The notes beneath the pieces were generated by a model. That model searched no databases. It saw only the letters and a list, made by a program, of their open reading frames with translations, and had not been told where the DNA came from. A stretch of DNA of 64,000 bases from Streptomyces sp. NBC_01314 (GTDB lineage: Bacteria; Actinomycetota; Actinomycetes; Streptomycetales; Streptomycetaceae), in assembly GCF_041435215.1 (NCBI RefSeq), contig NZ_CP108394.1:2108001-2172000 (forward strand), read 5' to 3'. Every line of letters starts with the position of its first letter. The stretch's first letter is position 1. This document shows, piece by piece, positions 26,210 to 34,773 of this stretch. A program made the position numbers and the translations under genes.

Positions 26210-26949
26210 GCGATCTCACGCCCCTTGGCGAGGTCCTCGTGGTTGTCGATCTCGACCCACTTGACGTCGCCGATGGGGGCCACGTCGATACGGAAGCCGC
26301 GGTTCACGAGCTCCTGGTAGCCGTGCTCGTAGAACTGCTGCGGGTCCGTCTCGAAGACCGTCTTCAGGGCGTCGGCCAGCTCGTCGGCGGCCTCGCCCTC
26401 GATGAGGGTGACGCCGATGTACTCACCGGTCGCCTCGGCCGGGTCCATCAGCTTGGTGATCTTCGTCATGCCGCCCTCGGGGCCGACGACGACCTTCATC
26501 TCCTCGTCGGCGAGGGACTTCACCGTGTCGAGGGCGAGGATGATCTTCTTGCCGTCACCGCGGGCGGCGAGCAGCGTCTTCTCGACGGAGACCGGGTGCA
26601 CGGTGTCGCCGTTGGCGAGGATCACCGAGTGCTTGATGGCGTCCCGGCCGCACCACAGGGAGTAGGCGTTGTTCCACTCCTCGGCCTTGTCGTTGTCGAT
26701 CAGGGTGATCTTGACGCCGTACTTCTGCTCCAGCGCCTCGCGGCGCTCGTACACGGCCTCCTTGCGGTACCCGACGATGACCGCGACCTCGGTCAGGCCG
26801 ATCTCGGCGAAGTTGCCGAGGGTGAGGTCGAGAACCGTGAGGCTCTCTTCGTCGCCTTCGGGGCCGACCGGCACCAGTGCCTTGGGCAGGGTGTCGGTGT
26901 AGGGGCGAAGACGCCGTCCGGCGCCGGCCGCCAGCACGAGGCCGATCAT
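26197..26949 (-). CDS. LicC-like phospho-alcohol cytidylyl/nucleotidyltransferase
   Basis: A 250-residue NTP-transferase. The nucleotide loop is LAAGAGRRLRPYTDTLPKAL (residues 5-24), the metal Asp is in ANGDTVHP (about 113), and there are WNNAYSLW and WVEIDNHEDL blocks. The last two are typical of the LicC/phosphocholine cytidylyltransferase group rather than of sugar-1-phosphate enzymes. It would activate a phospho-alcohol as a CDP (or other NDP) derivative for the CDP-alcohol transferases beside it. Its ATG overlaps the upstream gene's stop (ATGA) and its end overlaps the dehydrogenase start. Confidence 0.85.
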   Translation of the reverse strand: MIGLVLAAGAGRRLRPYTDTLPKALVPVGPEGDEESLTVLDLTLGNFAEIGLTEVAVIVGYRKEAVYERREALEQKYGVKITLIDNDKAEEWNNAYSLWCGRDAIKHSVILANGDTVHPVSVEKTLLAARGDGKKIILALDTVKSLADEEMKVVVGPEGGMTKITKLMDPAEATGEYIGVTLIEGEAADELADALKTVFETDPQQFYEHGYQELVNRGFRIDVAPIGDVKWVEIDNHEDLAKGREIACQY

Positions 26950-28730
26950 GCGGGTTCTCCTTCATCGTGTACGGCGGGTGCGCCTGTTTTATGGGCGGTC
27001 ACCCAGAAGCGGATGCTCTCGACGAGCACCAGCAGCGCCACGGCCACGGCGAGAGCCGTGAGCGCGACCTTGAACTCTGTGGGCGCGAGCAGCGCGGCCA
27101 GGACGGTGACCAGCAGGGTCCTGCCTTCGTGACCGCCGATCGCCCGCACCAGCCACTGCGGTGGCGCGTCGGCGTCGCCGCGGATGCGGTACACCGTGTC
27201 GTAGTGATGGTAGGCGACCGCGGCCACCAGCCCGAAAGCCGCGGGAAGGGCGCCGTTCACATCGGCCTTGACCGCCAGTACCAGAACGGTGCCGTATTCG
27301 GCGGCCCTGAAGAGCGGCGGGATCAGCCAGTCCAGGGCGCCCTTGAGGGGGCGCTCGACGGCTTCCGCCGACAGCAGGACGTACAGGCCGGCCGCGAGGA
27401 CGACCTGCCAGGCCGGGCCCCAGACCCAGGCCGCGGTCACCACGGCCACGGCTCCGAGGGCCGCGCTGAGCAGCGCCGTCTTGCGCGGCGGGCCCGGCAG
27501 GAGCGATGCCAGCGCCTGGGCGAGCGGCCCGCTGTCCGCGAGGTCCGCCAACGCCTGCGCCGCCCGGTCCGTGCGCCGCGCCTCGCGCGTCAGCGAGCGC
27601 AGTACACGCCCCGCCGTGGTGTAGGTCGCGGCGAAGGCGCAGCCGACGAGCAGCGCGTAGAAGGTGATACGGGGTGTGGTGGCCGCCGTGAGGATCGCGA
27701 TCATCGCCCAGCGCTCGCCGATGGGCAGGACGATCATCCGGCGGATCCAGACCGTCCAGCCGACGCTGTCGAGCTTGTCCGAAAGAGCGGCGGTGGGGCT
27801 GGTGTTGGCGGTGGCGGCGGTATCCCCGGCGTTTGCCTCGTTGAAGGAGAAGTCGACGACGTGGCGGCAGGTCTGCAGGACCATCGCGCCGAGGGCGAGC
27901 GCCCATACGTCGTCACCACCCCGCGCGGCGCCGAGGGCGAGGCCCGCGTAGTAGGCGTACTCCTTGGCACGGTCGAAGGTGGCGTCGAGCCAGGCGCCGA
28001 GCGTGGAGTACTGCAGCGAGTAGCGGGCCAGCTGGCCGTCGGTGCAGTCGAGGACGAAGGAGAAGATCAGCAGCAGGCCGGCCGCGACGAAGCCGCCGCG
28101 GGTGCCGGTGGCCGCGCAGCCCGCCGCGATCAGGGCGGTGACCAGCGAGGCCGTGGTGACCTGGTTCGGGGTCAGGCCCCGGCGGGCGCACCAGCGGGCG
28201 AGGTAGCGGGAGTACGGGCTGACGCAGTAGGTGGTGAAGAAGCCGTCGCGGGACTTCACCGCCGTGCGCAGCCTCACGGCCTCGTCGTCGACGGCGTCGA
28301 CCGCCTGACGGGCCTCGTTGCGGGCCTGCGGGTCGGCGGGGACGACGGCGACCAGGGTGCCGAGCTCGGGCCGGTACGGGCTGACGCCGTCCGCGTCGAG
28401 AGCGGCGACGACCCGGTCGGCGACACTGTCGACGGCGACAGCGGTGCTGCCGCTCACGGTGGCGTTCTCGCGGGCCAGAGCCCCGGTCAGCGCCCGGCGG
28501 GCGGCGGGCCGCACGGTCACGGCGCCCGGCAGGGCGGCCGCGTCGAAGCGGGGGTCGGTGAGTCCCAGGCGCAGCGCGTGGACATGGCCCACGAACCGTG
28601 CGTCGACGAGCGCGACCCGCTGGTCCGCGGGCACCGTCGCCAGGAGCGTCTCGACGTCACCGTTGTCGGAGGCGACCCGCACGTCGAAGCCGAGCGACCG
28701 CAGATCGCCCTCCAGCGACGATCCGGGCAC
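26946..28730 (-). CDS. DUF5941 protein with CDP-alcohol phosphotransferase domain
   Basis: A 594-residue membrane protein. Residues 1-150 look like a degenerate nucleotidyltransferase-type domain without the GxGxR loop. Then comes VSPYSRYLARWCARRGLTPNQVT and a full CDP-alcohol transferase motif (DCTDGQLARY with LDATFDRAKE, about residues 226-255). The last 300 residues carry many helices (DUF5941 part). The order recalls the inositol-phosphate cytidylyltransferase/phosphotransferase fusions of thermophiles. GTG 28730 is the first standard start. A CTG at 28760 with GGGAG upstream would add ten residues reading LSTAILTGQP and may be the true start. First gene of the operon. Confidence 0.82.
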   Translation of the reverse strand: MPGSSLEGDLRSLGFDVRVASDNGDVETLLATVPADQRVALVDARFVGHVHALRLGLTDPRFDAAALPGAVTVRPAARRALTGALARENATVSGSTAVAVDSVADRVVAALDADGVSPYRPELGTLVAVVPADPQARNEARQAVDAVDDEAVRLRTAVKSRDGFFTTYCVSPYSRYLARWCARRGLTPNQVTTASLVTALIAAGCAATGTRGGFVAAGLLLIFSFVLDCTDGQLARYSLQYSTLGAWLDATFDRAKEYAYYAGLALGAARGGDDVWALALGAMVLQTCRHVVDFSFNEANAGDTAATANTSPTAALSDKLDSVGWTVWIRRMIVLPIGERWAMIAILTAATTPRITFYALLVGCAFAATYTTAGRVLRSLTREARRTDRAAQALADLADSGPLAQALASLLPGPPRKTALLSAALGAVAVVTAAWVWGPAWQVVLAAGLYVLLSAEAVERPLKGALDWLIPPLFRAAEYGTVLVLAVKADVNGALPAAFGLVAAVAYHHYDTVYRIRGDADAPPQWLVRAIGGHEGRTLLVTVLAALLAPTEFKVALTALAVAVALLVLVESIRFWVTAHKTGAPAVHDEGEPA

Positions 28731-28760
28731 CGGCTGACCGGTGAGGATGGCGGTCGACAG

Positions 28761-29195
28761 AGGAACTCACTCCCTGGGTGCCGACGCGACCGCGCCGGAC
28801 ATGTACGTGGTGGAGGCGCCCTGGCCCTGGGGGCCGGCGGCGTGTCGGCAGAGGTTATCGGATGAAGAGAAGCGGACGTTCACCGCCCGTTCACGGCTCG
28901 ATCAGTTCGACCTGATCACGCCGTCGGCCCTCTGTCGCGATCATCATCGGGGATGCGGGGGTCGCGCCACAAACTCCGGTGCGGATATCGGCCCATAGGG
29001 GGCGAACGGGTAGGGGTCACTCCCCGGTGGAGGCCGCGTGCCGCGCCCCCCAAGGGCGGCGAGGCCGTGACATGTGCGGCTCCGCCGCGTGGGCGCGACC
29101 AGCCGCGAACCCGGCCGCACCCACCAACCCTGCACGCCTCCTGCGGCGAACGGGCACAACACAGCCCCCGGGACGGCCCCGAATAAGGTGACCCC
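28761..29195. other. 435-bp divergent promoter region, no gene seen
   Basis: Space between the DUF5941 operon and the galE-like gene, which point away from each other. I see no coding frame with support. It contains a 31-bp dispersed repeat (29074-29104) and several short GC-rich hairpins. AAGGTGA at about 29185 is the ribosome site of the epimerase gene. Confidence 0.5.
29074..29104. repeat. 31-bp dispersed intergenic repeat, copy 1
   Basis: Identical over 31 bp to 43767-43797, beginning GTGCGGCTCCGCCGC and ending CGCGACCAGCC. Both copies are intergenic and contain the small hairpin GCGGC-TCC-GCCGC. This looks like a mobile or conserved intergenic module. Confidence 0.8.
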
Positions 29196-30164
29196 ATGAC
29201 ATGGCTGATCACAGGCGGGGCGGGCTACATCGGCGCACACGTGGCGAAGGTCATGACCGACGCCGGCGAACAGGTCATCGCGCTGGACGACCTCTCCGCG
29301 GGGGTCCGCGGCCGCCTCCCCGAGCACATCCCCCTGATCCACGGCTCGGCCCTGGACGGCGGCCTCCTCAAGCGCGTCCTCGCCGAGCACACCGTGACCG
29401 GCGTGGTGCACCTCGCCGCCCGCAAGCAGGTCGGCGAATCCGTCGCCCAGCCCACCCGCTACTACCAGGAGAACGTCGGCGGGCTCGCCACCCTCCTGGA
29501 GGCGGCGGCCGGAGCCGGGGTCGAGCGCTTCCTCTTCTCCTCCTCCGCCGCCGTCTACGGCAACCCGGACGTGGACCTCATCACCGAGGACACCCCGTGC
29601 GCCCCGATGAGCCCGTACGGCGAGACCAAGCTCGCCGGCGAATGGCTGGTCCGGGCCGCGGGCCGGGCGCACGGCATCGCGACCGTGTGTCTGCGCTACT
29701 TCAACGTGGCGGGCGCCTCCGACCCGGCCCTGGCCGACACCGGCGTCTTCAACGTCATCCCGATGGTCTTCGACCGCCTCACCCGCGACGACGCCCCGCG
29801 GATCTTCGGCGACGACTACCCGACCCCGGACGGCACCTGCGTCCGGGACTACATCCATGTCGCCGACCTCGCCGACGCGCACCTCGCGGCGGCCCGACGC
29901 CTCACCGGAGGCGCCACGGGCGACCTCACCGTGAACATCGGCCGCGGCGAAGGCGTTTCGGTCCGCGAACTCATCGATCTCGTCGGCGAGGTGACCGGCG
30001 ACCGCCGGCCCGCACTCGTCGAGCCGCGCCGCCCCGGCGACGCGCCGCGCGCGGTCGCCTCGGCCGCGCGCGCCGAACGGGAGCTCGGCTGGACGGCCCG
30101 GCGGGAGGTACGCGAGATGGTCGAATCGGCCTGGGCGGGCTGGCGACTGCACCGCGGCCTCTGA
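29196..30164 (+). CDS. galE: UDP-glucose 4-epimerase-like SDR enzyme
   Basis: A 322-residue extended short-chain dehydrogenase that interconverts C4 epimers of a nucleotide sugar. The NAD motif GGAGYIG is at residues 7-13, the catalytic Ser/Thr region SSSAAVYG near 112, and the YGETK motif gives Tyr/Lys near 137. RDYIHVADLADAH is the usual GalE substrate-side block. It is a single-gene unit divergent from the phospho-polyol operon and ended by a strong hairpin. It may supply galactose-type donors for the family 2 glycosyltransferase, but that is inference from position. Confidence 0.9.
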   Translation: MTWLITGGAGYIGAHVAKVMTDAGEQVIALDDLSAGVRGRLPEHIPLIHGSALDGGLLKRVLAEHTVTGVVHLAARKQVGESVAQPTRYYQENVGGLATLLEAAAGAGVERFLFSSSAAVYGNPDVDLITEDTPCAPMSPYGETKLAGEWLVRAAGRAHGIATVCLRYFNVAGASDPALADTGVFNVIPMVFDRLTRDDAPRIFGDDYPTPDGTCVRDYIHVADLADAHLAAARRLTGGATGDLTVNIGRGEGVSVRELIDLVGEVTGDRRPALVEPRRPGDAPRAVASAARAERELGWTARREVREMVESAWAGWRLHRGL

Positions 30165-30183
30165 CCGCCCCACGATCATGACA

Positions 30184-30222
30184 GTGCTCTGACCTGCGTA
30201 TCGTTTCCGCAGGTCAGAGCAC
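30184..30222 (+). terminator. terminator of the galE-like gene
   Basis: A perfect 15-bp stem (GTGCTCTGACCTGCG at 30184-30198 with its complement at 30208-30222) around a 9-nt loop, 20 bp past the stop codon. Confidence 0.9.
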
Positions 30223-30321
30223 ATGACAACGGTGTTCAGTGCCGCGTTGCCGGATACCCCCCACCCGTAGTTCACTGTGATCCGGAGCCGAACACACGGA
30301 CGCATTTGAAAGGCGGACCCC

Positions 30322-31260
30322 ATGGGGGCTGGGCACGATCACGGGCACGCGCAGCACGCGCCGACCAGTGGTACGGCGGCAGCGGCGTACCGCGGACGGC
30401 TGCGGATCGCGCTGTCGATCACGCTCACCGTCATGGTGGTCGAGATCGTCGGCGGTGTTCTCGCCGATTCGCTCGCGCTCATCGCGGACGCGGCCCACAT
30501 GGCGACGGACGCGGTGGGCCTGGGCATGGCGCTCCTCGCGATCCACTTCGCGAACCGCCCGCCGAGCGGCAACCGCACCTTCGGTTACGCCCGCGCCGAG
30601 ATACTCGCGGCGCTCGCGAACTGTCTGCTGCTGCTCTGCGTCGGCGGCTATGTGCTGTACGAGGCGATCCAGCGCTTCGTCACGCCGGTCGGGACCCAGG
30701 GCGGGCTGACCGTCGTGTTCGGCGCGATCGGTCTGGTCGCGAACATGATCTCGCTGACCCTGCTGATGCGCGGCCAGAAGGAGAGCCTGAACGTACGGGG
30801 TGCCTTCCTGGAGGTGGCCGCGGACGCGCTCGGCTCGTTGGCCGTGATCATCTCCGCGACGGTCATCCTGCTCACCGGCTGGCAGGCCGCCGACCCGATC
30901 GCCTCACTGGTCATCGGTCTGATGATCGTCCCGCGCACGGTGAAGCTGCTGCGCGAGACCCTCGACGTCCTGCTGGAGGCGGCGCCGAAGAACGTCGACA
31001 TGGCCGAGGTGCGAGCCCACATACTGGCGCTGCCGGGTGTGGAGGACGTCCACGACCTGCACGCCTGGACGATCACCTCCGGTATGCCGGTGCTCTCCGC
31101 CCATGTGGTGGTCGGCTCCGACACGCTGGACTCCATAGGCCACGAGAAGATGCTGCACGACCTCCAGGGTTGCGTCGGCGACCACTTCGACGTCGAGCAC
31201 TGCACCTTCCAGCTGGAGCCGGGCGGCCACGCGGAGCACGAGGCGAAGCTGTGTCACTGA
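30322..31260 (+). CDS. cation diffusion facilitator (Zn/Co/Cd efflux)
   Basis: A 312-residue CDF transporter that exports zinc-like divalent cations in exchange for protons. A His-rich N-terminus (HDHGHAQHAP) precedes six helices. The transport-site residues appear as ADAAHMATD in helix 2 (about residues 55-63) and ADALGS in helix 5 (about 168). A C-terminal cytoplasmic metal-binding domain ends with further His. ATG 30322 lies 10 nt after a GGCGGACCCC stretch. Its last 10 bp overlap the acetyltransferase gene. No metal-regulator site is recognised upstream. Confidence 0.93.
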   Translation: MGAGHDHGHAQHAPTSGTAAAAYRGRLRIALSITLTVMVVEIVGGVLADSLALIADAAHMATDAVGLGMALLAIHFANRPPSGNRTFGYARAEILAALANCLLLLCVGGYVLYEAIQRFVTPVGTQGGLTVVFGAIGLVANMISLTLLMRGQKESLNVRGAFLEVAADALGSLAVIISATVILLTGWQAADPIASLVIGLMIVPRTVKLLRETLDVLLEAAPKNVDMAEVRAHILALPGVEDVHDLHAWTITSGMPVLSAHVVVGSDTLDSIGHEKMLHDLQGCVGDHFDVEHCTFQLEPGGHAEHEAKLCH

Positions 31261-31769
31261 CGACCGACTGGACGACACGACCGGAGACGTCCGCCGACCG
31301 GGAGCAGGTGTACGGCGTCAACGCCTCCGCGTTCGGGACGGACGCGGAGGCCGGGCTCGTGGACGCGCTCCGCGAGGACCCCGGGGCGTGGCTGCCTGGG
31401 CTGTCGTACGTGGCCGAGGCGGCGGACGGCACGATCGCGGCGTACGCGCTGATCACGCGCTGCCATGTGGACGAGGTCCCCGCGCTGGCGCTGGCCCCCG
31501 TCGCGGTGCTGCCGGAGCAGCAGCGGCAGGGGGCGGGAGCGGCCGTCGTACGCGCGGCGCTGGAGGCGGCACGCGCGTGTGGGGAGCGGCTCGTCCTCGT
31601 CCTGGGGCATCCGGAGTACTACCCGCGCTTCGGCTTCGTACGTGCATCCGAGTACGGCATCCGGCCGGGTTTCGACGTTCCGGACGCGGCGATGATGGCG
31701 CTGGTGCTGGACGGTTCCACGTCGGTGGCATCCGGCACCATCAGGTATCCGGCCGCCTTCGGAGTCTGA
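31251..31769 (+). CDS. GNAT-family N-acetyltransferase
   Basis: A 172-residue acetyltransferase of the YhbS type. The acetyl-CoA site is in ALAPVAVLPEQQRQGAGAAVV (about residues 78-98; QxxGxG/A form), and HPEYYPRFGFVRASEYGI is the hallmark of this subgroup. GTG 31251 overlaps the end of the CDF gene by 10 bp with GAGGCGAAG before it, so it is coupled. The substrate is unknown. Confidence 0.88.
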   Translation: MSLTTDWTTRPETSADREQVYGVNASAFGTDAEAGLVDALREDPGAWLPGLSYVAEAADGTIAAYALITRCHVDEVPALALAPVAVLPEQQRQGAGAAVVRAALEAARACGERLVLVLGHPEYYPRFGFVRASEYGIRPGFDVPDAAMMALVLDGSTSVASGTIRYPAAFGV

Positions 31770-31887
31770 GACGCGGTCCGCATGTGTCTTCGGGCGGGGT
31801 GCGCGGGTAGGACATGCAGGTTGGCGCGAAGTGCCGGGTGTGCCGGTTTCGTGCGGCAAACTTGAGGCTCGAAGAACGAGGCGAAGG

Positions 31888-32487
31888 ATGGGCATGCCGA
31901 TCACACCTGCCACCGCGGTGCAGAGTTCGCAGAACGGGACCATGGAAGCGATCCTGCTGGAGCTGGTCGACGAGAACGGCACCACGATCGGCACCGCGGA
32001 GAAGCTGGCGGCTCATCAACCGCCCGGTCAACTGCACCGGGCGTTCTCCGTCTTCCTCTTCGACGAGCGCGGGCGGCTGTTGCTGCAGCAGCGCGCCCTC
32101 GGCAAGTACCACTCCCCCGGCGTCTGGTCGAACACCTGCTGCGGGCACCCCTACCCGGGCGAGTCCCCCTTCGCGGCGGCCGCGCGGCGGACCCACGAGG
32201 AGCTGGGGGTCTCCCCCGCGCTGCTCGGCGAGGCGGGCACGGTCCGCTACAACCACCCGGACCCGGCCTCCGGCCTGGTGGAGCAGGAGTTCAACCACCT
32301 GTTCGTGGGGCTGCTGCAGGCCCCGCTCCGGCCGGACCCCGAGGAGGTCGGGGCCACCGCGTTCGTCACCCCGGACGAGCTGGCGGAGCGGCATGCCAAG
32401 GACCTCTTCTCGTCCTGGTTCATGACGGTCCTGGACGCGGCCCGGCCGGCGGTCAGGGAGCTGACGGGCCCGGCCGCGGGCTGGTGA
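31888..32487 (+). CDS. idi: isopentenyl-diphosphate delta-isomerase, type I
   Basis: A 199-residue Nudix-fold isomerase that interconverts IPP and DMAPP. It shows the metal-site Cys in SNTCCGHPYPGES (about residue 82) and the catalytic Glu in RRTHEELGVSP (about 103). GAGG lies 6 nt before ATG 31888; ATG 31894 with AAGG 6 nt upstream is equally good. The further upstream frame is not conserved. It is a lone gene, but it supplies the allylic primer needed by the hopanoid operon 10 kb away. It converges on the HATPase gene. Confidence 0.95.
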   Translation: MGMPITPATAVQSSQNGTMEAILLELVDENGTTIGTAEKLAAHQPPGQLHRAFSVFLFDERGRLLLQQRALGKYHSPGVWSNTCCGHPYPGESPFAAAARRTHEELGVSPALLGEAGTVRYNHPDPASGLVEQEFNHLFVGLLQAPLRPDPEEVGATAFVTPDELAERHAKDLFSSWFMTVLDAARPAVRELTGPAAGW

Positions 32488-32494
32488 CGGCCCC

Positions 32495-32514
32495 CGGATC
32501 AGTGGACTGATCCG
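32495..32514. terminator. short hairpin between convergent idi and HATPase genes
   Basis: CGGATCAGT and ACTGATCCG form a 9-bp perfect stem around GG in the 42-bp gap between two convergent genes. It could end both transcripts. Confidence 0.5.
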
Positions 32515-32529
32515 TGGACCGGCGATCCC

Positions 32530-33045
32530 TCACCCCTGGAACGGGTGTGCGGGTTTGAGCGGCAGGGTGGCCCAGATCACCTTGCCGCCACTCGCGGTGT
32601 GCTCGACGTCGCAGACCCCGCCCGCCTCCAGCGTGATCTCGCGCACCAGGAGCAGACCACGGCCGCCGAGCCGGCCGTGGTCGGTCTCCAGGGCGGTCGG
32701 GCGGTAGGGGTGATTGTCCTCCACCGAGACCCGCACCCACTCCGCTCCGACGGCAACCTCGACGGCGAGCGTGGGCGACAGCAGCGCCGCGTGTTTCACG
32801 GCGTTCGTCACCAACTCGGAGACGATCAGCAGCAGTCCTTGGACGAGGTCGTCCGAGACCGGCACACCTTGGCGGGCGAGCAGCTCCCGGACGGCGCGCC
32901 GCGCCTGCGGCACCGAGACGTCGACGGCGGCGGCGGTGAACCGCCAGACCCCTTCGTAGGGCAGTGGCTCCGGCGGCCTCGGGTCGTCGGGTCCGGGCCC
33001 GCCGCCTTCAGGGCGTGGGTCGCTCCCGCGCCCTTGGTCGTCCAT
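32530..33045 (-). CDS. HATPase_c anti-sigma-type regulatory kinase
   Basis: A 171-residue ATP-binding protein of the RsbW/SpoIIAB-like group common in Streptomyces. A Pro/Gly-rich N-terminus of 30 residues precedes the Bergerat fold, with the N box ELVTNAVKHA, the D-box region VEDNHPYRP and the lid GRLGGRGLLLV. Such proteins bind and sometimes phosphorylate anti-anti-sigma factors. No sigma factor or antagonist gene is adjacent, so the partner is unknown. The start is uncertain: ATG 33045 or GTG 33081 (12 residues longer); neither has a strong ribosome site. Confidence 0.85.
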   Translation of the reverse strand: MDDQGRGSDPRPEGGGPGPDDPRPPEPLPYEGVWRFTAAAVDVSVPQARRAVRELLARQGVPVSDDLVQGLLLIVSELVTNAVKHAALLSPTLAVEVAVGAEWVRVSVEDNHPYRPTALETDHGRLGGRGLLLVREITLEAGGVCDVEHTASGGKVIWATLPLKPAHPFQG

Positions 33046-33343
33046 TGTCCGGTCGCCACCCTTGCGCTCGACTGTCACCACATGTCGAGTGTTGGTAACT
33101 CAGCGCTGTGCACGGTGGACTGAACAGAAGTCAGCGCGTATCGACGACATTCGGATCACCTGTGAGCGAGTTGGCCAGCCGTACGCCTGCCCTTGTTCGG
33201 GGCTTGCCCATTTCGGAACTATTCGGGTTGTACGGGTTTACCGCCGGACCCGTTGCTGTTCCTGGATCCGCGCCTCGGGGTCCTCCTCGCCCTACGGGCC
33301 CCTTCTTGATCGCTCGGGCGCGGGGGTGGCTAGCATCCGGTGC

Positions 33344-34087
33344 ATGGAGCCTCAGCTGCTGGACACCGTCGCCGACGGGGTCGCCACCGTCGTCGTCCAC
33401 CACCCGGCCAAGCGCAACGCCATGACGGCCGGGATGTGGCGCGCGCTGCCGCCGCTGCTCGACCGGCTGGCCACCGACCCCGGCGTACGGGCTCTGGTGC
33501 TCACCGGGGAGGGCGGGACGTTCTGCGCGGGGGCCGACATCTCCACGCTACGGGGGTCCCCGGGTGAGGCCCAGGGGTTGGCGGTCCTCGCCGAGGAGGC
33601 ACTGGCCGCCTTCCCGAAGCCGACCCTCGCGGCGATCCGCGGGCACTGCGTGGGGGGTGGCTCACAGCTGGCGGCGGCCTGCGATCTGCGGTTCGCGGAG
33701 GAGGGGTCGCTGTTCGGGATCACTCCCGCGAAGCTGGGGCTCGTCTACGCGGCCTCCTCCACCCGGCGGCTGGTGTCGCTGGTCGGGCCGGGCACCGCCA
33801 AGTACCTGCTGTTCTCCGGCGAGTTGATCGACGCGGAGCGCGCGCTGCGCACGGGACTGGTGGACGAGGTGCTGCGCGTGGGCGAACTCTCCGACCGGGT
33901 GGCGGAGTTCAGCGCGGTACTGGTCTCACGCTCGCAGCTGACGCAGGCGGCGGCCAAGGAGTTCGCGGACGGCCGCACCGACCGCGACGCCCACTGGGCC
34001 GAGCAGGCCCGTGGCAGCGGCGACACCGCGGAGGGCGTCGCTGCGTTCCTGGAGCGCAGACCGCCCCGGTTCACCTGGAGCGTCTGA
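33344..34087 (+). CDS. enoyl-CoA hydratase/isomerase family protein
   Basis: A 247-residue crotonase-fold enzyme. The oxyanion-hole motif appears as FCAGADISTL (about residues 58-67) and as GHCVGGGSQLAAACD (about 101-115). The usual second catalytic Glu position of hydratases is not obvious (FGITPAKLGLVYA), so isomerase or another CoA-ester activity is possible. ATG 33344 begins the conserved part; upstream sequence is not coding. It is followed by a convergent DJ-1-type gene only 13 bp away with no clear hairpin. Confidence 0.88.
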   Translation: MEPQLLDTVADGVATVVVHHPAKRNAMTAGMWRALPPLLDRLATDPGVRALVLTGEGGTFCAGADISTLRGSPGEAQGLAVLAEEALAAFPKPTLAAIRGHCVGGGSQLAAACDLRFAEEGSLFGITPAKLGLVYAASSTRRLVSLVGPGTAKYLLFSGELIDAERALRTGLVDEVLRVGELSDRVAEFSAVLVSRSQLTQAAAKEFADGRTDRDAHWAEQARGSGDTAEGVAAFLERRPPRFTWSV

Positions 34088-34100
34088 ACTCCCCCTGAAC

Positions 34101-34736
34101 TCACCGCAGAACGTGACGGCTGTTCTCGCGGAACCATTCGACGAGGTGGTCGGGCGCCTTCTCCGGTGAGCCCGCGTCGTACGGCGGCTGCGGGTCGTAC
34201 TCCGTCGCCAGCTGGATTGCCTGGGCATGGTCGTCGCCCGCGATCCTGCCGAGCAGGGTCAGACCCATGTCGATGCCGGAGGAGACGCCGGCCGCGGTGA
34301 CGTACTTGCCGTCGAACACCACCCGCTCCCCCGTCGACTCCGCGCCGAACCGCTTCAGCGCGTCGAGGGCAAGCCAGTGCGAGGTGGCGCGGCGGCCCTT
34401 CAGAAGGCCTGCGGCGGCGAGCAGCAGGGAGCCGGTGCACACGGAGGTCGTCCAGGTACTGGTGGTGTCGGCTGTACGCAGCCAGCCCAGAAGGGCCTCG
34501 TTCTCCATCTGCGCGCTCTGGCCAGGGCCACCGGGAACGATCACGATGTCGGGGTTCGGCACCTCGGCCAGGGTCTTGTCGGCGGTGATCGCCAGGGTTC
34601 CCTGGTCGGTACGGACCGGGCCGGTCTCCTCGGCGACAAAGAGCAGTTCCGCGTCCGGGGCACGGCCGAGGGTCTCGTACGGGCCCACCGCGTCGAGGGC
34701 GGTGAAGCGGTCGAAGAGGACGATGGCGATCTGCAT
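34101..34736 (-). CDS. DJ-1/PfpI family protein (isonitrile hydratase-like)
   Basis: A 211-residue glutamine-amidotransferase-like protein. The nucleophile Cys lies in TSVCTGSLLLAAAGLL (about residue 100). A conserved N-terminal acidic residue (FDRFTALDAVGPYE) completes the DJ-1 site, and THW-type SHWLALDAL follows. It resembles isonitrile hydratases and GlxA N-terminal domains. It lies downstream of, and co-directional with, a GlxA-type regulator carrying the same domain (37-bp gap), so the two probably form an operon. Confidence 0.88.
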   Translation of the reverse strand: MQIAIVLFDRFTALDAVGPYETLGRAPDAELLFVAEETGPVRTDQGTLAITADKTLAEVPNPDIVIVPGGPGQSAQMENEALLGWLRTADTTSTWTTSVCTGSLLLAAAGLLKGRRATSHWLALDALKRFGAESTGERVVFDGKYVTAAGVSSGIDMGLTLLGRIAGDDHAQAIQLATEYDPQPPYDAGSPEKAPDHLVEWFRENSRHVLR

Positions 34737-34773
34737 GGGTTCCCTTTTCGGTGGGTGGGCGCGGCGGCCGGGT

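Noticed and set aside
21722..28760. Phosphonate biosynthesis as the function of the nucleotidyltransferase, iron alcohol dehydrogenase and CDP-alcohol transferase operon
   Set aside because: These families do occur in phosphonate clusters, but there is no PEP mutase or phosphonopyruvate decarboxylase in the window, so the entry steps are missing.
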